Shown: one piece after another, positions 1-7,150 of the stretch | How the letters are laid out: each line of letters starts with the position of its first letter | Numbering within the stretch: the stretch's first letter is position 1 | From: SIG480 sp045614365 | GTDB taxonomy: Bacteria > Bacillota > Clostridia > Oscillospirales > JAAYXM01 | Assembly: GCA_045614365.1 (NCBI GenBank) | Contig: JAZLCV010000008.1 | Span: forward strand, 1 to 10,585 | DNA: 10,585 nucleotides | Direction: 5' to 3' | Notes under the pieces: generated by a model | Seen by the model: the letters and a program-made list of their open reading frames with translations, nothing else | What the model was told of the DNA's origin: nothing | The model's database searches: none | Made by a program: the position numbers and the translations under genes

Positions 1-3000
1 GTTGCACTCTGGCGTCCGTCAGAATCCGTTGCTGTTACTTCGAAATGGTTCTCACCAACCTGAGAGTTGTCCGGTTTCCACGTAAGCTCGCCCGTCGTTT
101 CATTTACCGATGCGCCACGCGGGAGTTTTGTGCCCGAATAGGTAATCGCTCTTTCAAGCGGACTTGTTGCCGTTATCATTGCCTTCAGCGTTGAGCCGGC
201 GGAAACGGTCAAATTGCCCACAGACTCAAACTCCGGCGCTCCTGTTTCCACATAAGCAAGCGGAATTCTGAATTTTTGCTTTACATCAATATTATAAATA
301 TAACCTGCGTCAATATCGTATTCATCTGCATATGACCTTACAAGTGTATCCGAGCCGAGGTCAAGCCTTATGCTTCCGTCCTCATTTCTCCACGCATCAA
401 CTATTTCATACAGACCATTCTGAATACCGTCATTTTCAATGTAGATAGCCTTGCCCGCAAGTTCACTGGGATTTTTGCAATCAATATTGACGTCAATCCA
501 GTTATCGAAATCGCCGAAATCAAAGCTTGTGTCAAAATCCTTTACAGTACCTGTATATGCGTTTTTCTCCATTACCGGAGCATTTTCACCGATTACCGTT
601 CCGTCATTGATGTAACGATAAAGAACTTCATTTGAAGAATTGACGCTATACATACCTACAAAGCCCTTGAAGTAAATTTCGCGATCTTCATCGGTAAGCT
701 TGTACGTTACCTCATTGTTTGTAGCATAAATTATATAGTCAACACGATCTTTTTCATGCGTAACCTTTACAGCACGCACAACATCGTCATCCGTCAGATT
801 ATCTTCACTCTGCACAGGCTCAATTGTGGATATCGCCTCTATTGTCTTGAGATATCTTGTATACTGATATGGCTCATAAACTGTTGTATAGAGCGAATCA
901 AGCGTGCCCTCGCCCTCCTGCTTCTCATTTCTTACGAGAAGGTAATCAAAGGTATTCGGCATAGGCGCATTTCCGACCTTATCCGGCTTCGGCCCCGCCG
1001 CAAAAGCAACCTCTTCGGGAGTAAAGCTGTTCATCTGTGTGAGGCGAAGCTTTATTCCTTTATTGTTCTCCACGGTTTTCTTGTAGTCCTCAATATCAAA
1101 CTCAACAGAGAAGGAAGTCGCAGGAGTTTTATACCTTCTCACCTTACCAAGCCATGAATGACCGCGCGGGAATACTGTATCATAAAACCATGCATCAGGT
1201 GAGTGCGGATCCTGACCGGGACCTACAAAGTATTTTATTTCTCCTGTTGTCTTATCCGTATACGGAGCTCCCTTTCCATCCGGTCCCATTCCGACATACG
1301 AACCGATATATTCGCCATTCTCGTCAACCTGCGGTGTACATTCACCAAGCCCGTCAACAGCATTTACGTGTTCTGCAGCACCACGGAAGCTGAACATATG
1401 GGACTCTCCCCCCTTTACGCGGAAAAAGTCAATTCCGTAGGAGTTATTTTCGTCAACCTTGACCATAACTACCGTGCGGCGGTAATGCTCAAGGTCTTCA
1501 ACCGTCGTCTTGTATGCTCCGAGAGCCTCTGCATCTATAAGCTTAACGATTCCCGAATCATCATAGTGATACGGTGTTGCGCCTTCCGCAAAACCAACCT
1601 GATCTTCATCATTTATCGAAACTGTGTTTCCGGCAAGAGTTCCGTCGTCATACTGAAGTCTCTGAGGAAACTTTCCTGAGTTTGCAGAATATCCGAAATC
1701 CGGCGCTATGCTGAAGCCAAATGCATCTACGCCGATTCGCAGACAATCATTATGTGCGTGTGCCGCCACTGTAGGACCGAACCACAGCCAGAAGTCGCGC
1801 TGGGTGTTTATCTTTGACTGCGTGCTTGCGGAGTTATATTTCGTTCCGTCACGAAGTACAGCAAAACCGTAACCCGGGAGTAGATCACTTCGTGTAAGCG
1901 GCTGCTCACCGGAAACATAATCCCCCAAAATGTCCTGAACCGCTTCCGGTTCTGCATCAAAAATTGAGGTTCTGATATCATCGAGCTTATAACCCTTCCA
2001 GCGATAGATAAGCTGCGCAGCCTCTCTGAGTATCGACTCTGTATCGGGGTTATGAAGATCATAAAGCGACATAAAATTCGTTATCGCCTCTTCGCCCACA
2101 CCATAGAAGCCAAGAGATCCAATACCTCCACTGTCGCCGATGTTTGGCTGCTGATTATCCATAATCGTTAAAGCATTCCAGGATTCAAACATCTTTGAAT
2201 ATTTGGGGAAGTCAAAAAGGTTGTAGTTTCTTTTTCCGTCCTTTGCATACATAAGCAGATAATCCGCAACTCTTTCAAGAGCCTTCATCTGATATGAGTT
2301 GTAGTTTGCGGCAACCTCATTTGCCTGTCCGTCACGCGTCATGTTATTAACGATATTTTTAAGAACATTTCCGCCCTGATAATCACCCTCGTTTTCCCTT
2401 CCGGAGCGCATCACCCAGTCGATAATCTCGGTGCGCATAGGTTCTTCCGCCAGAACAATAGCCGCCGCAGTGGTAGCCGCCTGCGCAAAACCGAAGTTTC
2501 CGGCAATCCGTCCCAACTTCGCTCCCTCGTACGTTTCAAGCAGAATATTCTCTTTCCAATTTTCCCAAATCTTACTGCTGCTTGATTTGTCGTTCGGGAG
2601 TTCAAAATACGCTGCCTTTTCTTTGAGAAAGTTTACCGTTTCACTCTCGAAAACCATGGGGAAAACTGCATCTGCAGAAAGTGCCCATGCCTCGAACACG
2701 GCACATTCACCGATATGCCCGATAGCATATCCCCGACCGGCTGATGCATAGCCGTCATAATCGAGAAGGTCGTACTGATGATATGTATCTGCCCATCTGT
2801 CAACAAGGGCTGCACCGGCAAGACCATAGCGTTTATCTCCGGTGTATACATACGCTTTTGAGAGCGTTGTTGCAACGCCCTGAACCTCTCCCCAGAGCTT
2901 ATAGAGATAGTGGGCTATATACAGTTTCGTTTCTTTGAACTCCCCGGACATATATGGAGTTCCGTCAGGCTTGGTTGGACGATAACCAAAGCCATCGTCG

Positions 3001-6000
3001 ACGCCCCATGTTGTAACGCTTTCGCCTTCTCGTAAGCCCTGGTTATAGTTGATGGTTGTTGCTTCCCCTACCTCAGGGTAGAGATCGTTTTTAAGCGCGT
3101 CCTTTTCGCCGTTTGCCACAGCTTCTGCATTTGCCGCAATGGCACGGTCAACGTCATAGTGTCCCTCAGCATCGCGACCGCGCTCGTAGAGAAGCGCAAA
3201 GTCATTTGACGGGAAAAGACGCTTGCAGCCTATGCACTGAACCTTCCACGGACGATTTACCGGATTTGCGCTATATATCGAGTGGTCGCTCATCTGCGGA
3301 TGAGCCGCAAGGTTCTCACCGCAATAATGGCATACATACCAGCCCGGATCATTGCGGTAAGTGGGCGTTTGCGAAGACGGTATACCGTTTGGCACCATAA
3401 GCGAATAGTATGTTTCCCATGTGTTAAGATAATTATCAGCCTTTGCTACCATGCTCTTAACTTCACTCTTTGCCCAGGCATAACGCTGTGCGTTTTTCTT
3501 CGCATTTTCCTTTTTTTCGGTAGTATAATATGTCGATTCCTTTTTTCCCTCATGCTCTGTAACAGTTATCTTCTTGCTTGCAGTAATAACTTCGGCTCCG
3601 CGGAAGTTATTGACCGTTGCAGTGACGGTCGTTTCACCGACAGAAAGACCTTTCACCATTCCTGTTTCATCAACAGAAACAATACCCTCAGGCTCATAGG
3701 AATAGGAAATCTCACTTAACGGGACATCTATTGCATGCCCGCTGTTCATTTTGACAGTAAAGGATGTACTTGCTACTTCTTCCAGGAATAGTCCATCATC
3801 TGCCGCAAGCTCTGCACTGCCTTCAACGACTCCCGTATCATCTATGACGGTGATAGGAAGAGTTGCTGTGCACTGCTTTCCGCCTACAGTTGCTTTTACC
3901 GTAATATTGGCATTCCCCTCCATATCTGCGGTGATAACACCATCTTCAGATACCGAAGCAATTCTGTTTGCAGATGAGCCAAACTGTGTTGAGGTTATTT
4001 CTCTTGCCACAGAGGCTCCGTCCGTTGCAGGAATAATTTCTGTTTTAATCTGCATCGTTGTCGGGTTTTCGGGGTCTGTCATAACAAGCTCGTTTGAGTC
4101 AACCGAGATAATGAACATCTCATTATCGGCAGGTGTCTCACCCGGATAAACGCCTGCAAGAACAGACTCCTCCCCACTTTTTAATGTAAATGTTCCGATT
4201 GAACCGTATTTCCAGCTCTGACCCACGCCCGTACCGTCGGTAGGCATAAATGTGAATACATAGTATCCGCGTTCAGGAATAACAACCTTTCCGACATATG
4301 ACGGTACAGCTACCGCTTGAAAACGATTTGTAGTCAGCTCATCGTGGCAATCATAGCTTCCTACAAAGTCTTCTTCATTTGTTGAAGCTTTGCTCTTGTT
4401 GACAAAAACGTCTACCATATATGCATCCTGAGATGCCGCATGATTAACGGTAAGATCATATATGCCACCCTGCGGCACATAGACCTCAAGCGCAACATAT
4501 CGCCCAAGACATGAAAGGATGAAGTTGTTCATAATCAGGAAGCCGTTTTTATATGCTGTACCGGAGGTAGCCCCGAAGAACCTGTAAAATCCTTTTGTAT
4601 TCTCATCGGTAAGTTTCTTTAGATCACCCTTGTTGGTGCTATCCCAGCCGAGACGATTCATATCGCCCTCGATGTCGTAGGTTATGGATATTCCGCTACC
4701 GGTAGGGACTTTGACCTTAGTTTCAAAGTTTGCAGAATAATCCTCGCCGTAGCTTGCCGTGAAGAAAACGCTGGTTTCGCCCGCACCATGCGCCGTTACA
4801 ACGCCATCGTCAGATACAGACGCAACATCTTCGCCACCTTCTGCAATTTTGAAATCAGAACAGGCAAGCTCAACTTTGCTTACATCAGAAAGTATAGCAT
4901 ATGCTGAAAGCTTTATCTGCTGGTCAGGCATAAGAGTTACGCCTGTATTTTCAAAATCAGCATACGAATCCATAACAACGAGTTTTTCGCCCGCATTCAA
5001 AACTATATCGCCGATATAGGCATAGTCGGAATAGTCCGTTACAGCAGCGCCTTCCGGAAGCGGATCGGGAGCAGGTACAGTGTCGTGTGCACGGAAGCCG
5101 ATATAATACTTTCCTGGATCTTCGAAATAATGGCTTCCGACATACGTAGGTGTCTCTGCTTTAACGACCTTACCTGATGCAACAGTTGTATCGTTACAAC
5201 TTATTGTGCCTACAAAATTTCCGTCGGTAAGGTCTGCCGCACCCGGCTTTTCACCGTCGCTCTTAAGGACATAAACGCTTACCTCGCCGCCGAGAAGAGC
5301 TTTGCCGTTATACATAGAAATGTCGTATTCGCCCTCTCTCGGCACGTTTATCTCAAGGAATATCCAGTTGCCCTGATACATCTCAAACATTCCGGTTCTC
5401 CATCTGAGATGATAGTTCTTCTTGCCGTCATTTCTTGAGTCACTCGCGTATTGGAAAAAGTCGTTGGTGTTTTTATATGTAATATTTCCGGCGAAGGTGG
5501 TATCCGTGTTTGATGAAATTTCGCTATGCAGCTTTGCAAGGTCATACTTTATCGTAATTCCGTTATTTTCTTTAACCTTTATAGGCTGCGTGAAGGTGCC
5601 GAGATATGTGCCGCCATAGCTTGCATCAAACGTAACTGTAGTATTGCCTATCAAGACACCTGTGACCTTACCGCTGTTTGTCACCGTTGCAATGCCCGGA
5701 TCTGCGCTTTGGCAGTTTGAAATGTCCGCTTCGCCCCATGTGCTGTCTGAGAGAAGAACCAGAACCGCCACATTGCAGCTTTTTGCCTGTGCAACAGAAA
5801 GCGTTTGCCCGGAAAACTCATATTTTCCCATATATACATTGCCGTCACCGCCGTCAAGAACAACATTGCCTAAAAATCCCTTCACATCCGCCTTGAAGCC
5901 CATATAATACTCGCCCGCCGTCGGGAAGGTATAACTTACGGGGTTTCCGGCTTTATCTGTTAACTGATTAGGATTTTCTTTGCCGTCTGCGCCTCTTCCT

Positions 6001-6428
6001 TTTTTACAGTCGACGCTTCCTATATAATTATTGTCCGAAAGTGCATCCAAATTCGGTGTAACTGTGTCCGGAAAAATATATGCATCGAGATAATCTCCGG
6101 TATTACCCACATGGTTTTTTATCTTGATATCGTACTTACCTTCTATCGGAACATTAATTTTAAAGACTATCCAATGCCCTGCACTGAGCTCGATACACGG
6201 ACTGTTGTTATGATAGGCTAAACCGCCGGCAGAAGCCGCGGCCCATGTGAAAAAGCCGTTCGTTGTATCATAAGTAAGAATTTCGCTCAAAGAGCCGCTT
6301 TCGCCTTTATGGCTCATTATGTCGTACTCGACGGTAATGCCCGACTTATTCGTCGCGAGCACTTCCGCAGGAACAAGCGGCATTATCAGGCACAAGATAA
6401 GTATAAGGGATATAATTCTTTTCTTCAT
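1..6428 (-). CDS. Giant secreted multimodular heparinase II/III-type polysaccharide lyase (3' end outside window)
   Basis: The frame is open from ATG 6428-6426 to the window edge: 2142 codons with no stop, so the protein is longer. The start follows AAAGGAG with 8-nt spacing. Residues 1-25 form a signal peptide (MKKR, hydrophobic core, likely cut after VLA). Next come three module/Ig-like units: module C 29-201 and Big2-like about 202-286; a diverged module about 289-480 and Big2-like about 485-575; a more diverged module about 578-750, then two Big2-like domains to about 955. A helical segment leads to a CxxC-x28-CxxC zinc-ribbon-like motif (C1033, C1036, C1065, C1068) ending in FPSNDF. Residues about 1080-1500 fit the alpha/alpha toroid, with N1375 and Y1442 (GFYG) as possible catalytic residues. 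HAHND at 1557-1561, D1577 and H1677 (GGESHMF) fit the Hepar_II_III beta-sandwich. Residues 2064-2142 resemble a He_PIG-type Ig domain. Family knowledge: such lyases cleave uronate-containing polysaccharides by beta-elimination. Substrate is unknown. The roughly 960 residues before the lyase are unusual. Confidence 0.85.
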   Translation of the reverse strand, partial: MKKRIISLILILCLIMPLVPAEVLATNKSGITVEYDIMSHKGESGSLSEILTYDTTNGFFTWAAASAGGLAYHNNSPCIELSAGHWIVFKINVPIEGKYDIKIKNHVGNTGDYLDAYIFPDTVTPNLDALSDNNYIGSVDCKKGRGADGKENPNQLTDKAGNPVSYTFPTAGEYYMGFKADVKGFLGNVVLDGGDGNVYMGKYEFSGQTLSVAQAKSCNVAVLVLLSDSTWGEADISNCQSADPGIATVTNSGKVTGVLIGNTTVTFDASYGGTYLGTFTQPIKVKENNGITIKYDLAKLHSEISSNTDTTFAGNITYKNTNDFFQYASDSRNDGKKNYHLRWRTGMFEMYQGNWIFLEINVPREGEYDISMYNGKALLGGEVSVYVLKSDGEKPGAADLTDGNFVGTISCNDTTVASGKVVKAETPTYVGSHYFEDPGKYYIGFRAHDTVPAPDPLPEGAAVTDYSDYAYIGDIVLNAGEKLVVMDSYADFENTGVTLMPDQQIKLSAYAILSDVSKVELACSDFKIAEGGEDVASVSDDGVVTAHGAGETSVFFTASYGEDYSANFETKVKVPTGSGISITYDIEGDMNRLGWDSTNKGDLKKLTDENTKGFYRFFGATSGTAYKNGFLIMNNFILSCLGRYVALEVYVPQGGIYDLTVNHAASQDAYMVDVFVNKSKASTNEEDFVGSYDCHDELTTNRFQAVAVPSYVGKVVIPERGYYVFTFMPTDGTGVGQSWKYGSIGTFTLKSGEESVLAGVYPGETPADNEMFIISVDSNELVMTDPENPTTMQIKTEIIPATDGASVAREITSTQFGSSANRIASVSEDGVITADMEGNANITVKATVGGKQCTATLPITVIDDTGVVEGSAELAADDGLFLEEVASTSFTVKMNSGHAIDVPLSEISYSYEPEGIVSVDETGMVKGLSVGETTVTATVNNFRGAEVITASKKITVTEHEGKKESTYYTTEKKENAKKNAQRYAWAKSEVKSMVAKADNYLNTWETYYSLMVPNGIPSSQTPTYRNDPGWYVCHYCGENLAAHPQMSDHSIYSANPVNRPWKVQCIGCKRLFPSNDFALLYERGRDAEGHYDVDRAIAANAEAVANGEKDALKNDLYPEVGEATTINYNQGLREGESVTTWGVDDGFGYRPTKPDGTPYMSGEFKETKLYIAHYLYKLWGEVQGVATTLSKAYVYTGDKRYGLAGAALVDRWADTYHQYDLLDYDGYASAGRGYAIGHIGECAVFEAWALSADAVFPMVFESETVNFLKEKAAYFELPNDKSSSSKIWENWKENILLETYEGAKLGRIAGNFGFAQAATTAAAIVLAEEPMRTEIIDWVMRSGRENEGDYQGGNVLKNIVNNMTRDGQANEVAANYNSYQMKALERVADYLLMYAKDGKRNYNLFDFPKYSKMFESWNALTIMDNQQPNIGDSGGIGSLGFYGVGEEAITNFMSLYDLHNPDTESILREAAQLIYRWKGYKLDDIRTSIFDAEPEAVQDILGDYVSGEQPLTRSDLLPGYGFAVLRDGTKYNSASTQSKINTQRDFWLWFGPTVAAHAHNDCLRIGVDAFGFSIAPDFGYSANSGKFPQRLQYDDGTLAGNTVSINDEDQVGFAEGATPYHYDDSGIVKLIDAEALGAYKTTVEDLEHYRRTVVMVKVDENNSYGIDFFRVKGGESHMFSFRGAAEHVNAVDGLGECTPQVDENGEYIGSYVGMGPDGKGAPYTDKTTGEIKYFVGPGQDPHSPDAWFYDTVFPRGHSWLGKVRRYKTPATSFSVEFDIEDYKKTVENNKGIKLRLTQMNSFTPEEVAFAAGPKPDKVGNAPMPNTFDYLLVRNEKQEGEGTLDSLYTTVYEPYQYTRYLKTIEAISTIEPVQSEDNLTDDDVVRAVKVTHEKDRVDYIIYATNNEVTYKLTDEDREIYFKGFVGMYSVNSSNEVLYRYINDGTVIGENAPVMEKNAYTGTVKDFDTSFDFGDFDNWIDVNIDCKNPSELAGKAIYIENDGIQNGLYEIVDAWRNEDGSIRLDLGSDTLVRSYADEYDIDAGYIYNIDVKQKFRIPLAYVETGAPEFESVGNLTVSAGSTLKAMITATSPLERAITYSGTKLPRGASVNETTGELTWKPDNSQVGENHFEVTATDSDGRQSA
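4183..4697 (-). repeat. Most diverged module copy (third module of the giant lyase)
   Basis: Encodes about residues 578-750. SGISITYDIEGD opens it, RYVALEVYVPQGGIYDLTV matches the central strand pair, and VGSYDC plus GYYVFTFMP match the later landmarks. Cysteines 640 and 694 sit at the two conserved places but only 54 apart. There is no VLDGG ending; GSIGTFTLKSG takes its place. End position is approximate and homology is inferred from motif order. Confidence 0.55.
4991..5564 (-). repeat. Diverged module copy (second module of the giant lyase)
   Basis: Encodes about residues 289-480. It keeps the order of landmarks seen in copy C: NGITIKYDLAKLH at the start, GNWIFLEINVPREGEYDI in the middle, VGTISC, YYIGFR, then YIGDIVLNAG. 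The first conserved cysteine is absent (the aligned place reads GMFEMYQG), while the second is C411. The end boundary is approximate. The assignment rests on shared motif order, not on an alignment score. Confidence 0.7.
5826..6344 (-). repeat. Module copy C (YDIMSH-type beta-sandwich module) in the giant lyase
   Basis: Encodes residues 29-201 of the giant lyase. It starts SGITVEYDIMSH, contains GHWIVFKINVP and IGSVDC, and ends in VLDGGDGNVYMG. It is close to copies A and B of the neighbouring gene in protein and DNA; for example the stretch near 6110-6170 matches 7928-7988 with exact runs of about 20 bases. Cysteines 78 and 141 are 63 residues apart, as in the other two close copies. Confidence 0.85.
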
Positions 6429-6436
6429 ACGCTTAT

Positions 6437-6443
6437 CTCCTTT
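6437..6443 (-). promoter_or_regulatory. Ribosome binding site of the giant lyase gene
   Basis: AAAGGAG on the minus strand lies 8 nt before the ATG at 6428. It fixes the start of the lyase gene, and a signal peptide follows directly. Confidence 0.85.
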
Positions 6444-6476
6444 CTTTTGTCTCCTATTGTTTATCTGTTTTGAGCA

Positions 6477-6510
6477 TTTCAACCTTGTTTTTGAACAAAC
6501 AAGGTTGAAA
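6477..6510 (-). other. Perfect 14-bp intercistronic hairpin
   Basis: The arms 6477-6490 (TTTCAACCTTGTTT) and 6497-6510 (AAACAAGGTTGAAA) are exact reverse complements around a 6-nt loop. The hairpin lies between the stop of the 853-residue gene (6523) and the ribosome site of the lyase gene. The minus-strand transcript continues TGCTCAAAACAG after the stem, with no U tract, so a classic Rho-independent terminator is not supported. It could protect the upstream message from 3' decay, mark a processing point, or damp read-through into the lyase gene. The rest of the 94-base gap shows no convincing promoter. Confidence 0.75.
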
Positions 6511-6522
6511 ACATCTCACTTA

Positions 6523-7150
6523 TTAATTAGCATAGATTACTCGGTACGTGTTGCCATCCTTATATACAAGATATCCGCGTGCTACCGGATATTCGGATGT
6601 TGCACTGAACTGGCCGTGGCCTGCTTCATTGAGATTGCGCTGTGAGCTCATCTTTTCCTGACAGCTCTCAACCGTGGGGACTTCACCCTCTTCGCCGAAG
6701 AGAATACCAACTTCAAGAAGCGTTGCGTTTCCGGCATCATATTCTACCATATAAGAATTGCCTTTCTTTGCATCAAGCATAAGCTTTGCACCGTTGTGAC
6801 CTTCATTTGAGGTTGTGATTTCCGTCTTATCCCAGATGAAGAACTTATATTCCGTTCCGTAGTCTACAAGCTTTCCGTCACGATACCAGTAAACTGCGCC
6901 ATTATCAGATGTGCAGGTTACTTCGGTATCGTACTTGTTATCATCCTTTGTCATTGTGAAGCCGTTTCCGGTTACTGCATATTCGTCGTTATTCTTTGTA
7001 AAGTCTGCAATCCAACTTGTGATTGCGTTTTCCTCTTTTGCTTTTGTCCAAGACTCTGCAAAGGTGTAGCCAACAATCGGAGAAACTGTTGCCGGCTGTG
7101 TGTTTCCGAGGAACTCACCGTTCCAGTGGTAATACTCATTGGTTGCAGCT
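6523..7150 (-). other. C-terminal domain of unknown role in the 853-residue protein
   Basis: Covers roughly residues 645-853. It starts NEYYHWNGEFLG, passes GAVYWYRDGKLVDYGTEYKF and LLEVGILFGEEGEVPTVESC, and ends QFSATSEYPVARGYLVYKDG...RVIYAN. From memory, similar endings (GILFG, QFTA, VRxYVxY) recur at the C termini of secreted clostridial proteins with Ig-like domains, but I cannot name a family. It is unlike the shared modules and may be an attachment or folding domain. Confidence 0.5.

Noticed and set aside
756..1679. Open frames on the plus strand (756-1157, 1154-1393, 1203-1679)
   Set aside because: They lie opposite the continuous lyase frame, have no ribosome site or recognisable domain, and read as low-likelihood protein.
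6477..6510. Rho-independent terminator
   Set aside because: The stem is perfect but neither strand has a run of T after it, so it is listed as a hairpin only.
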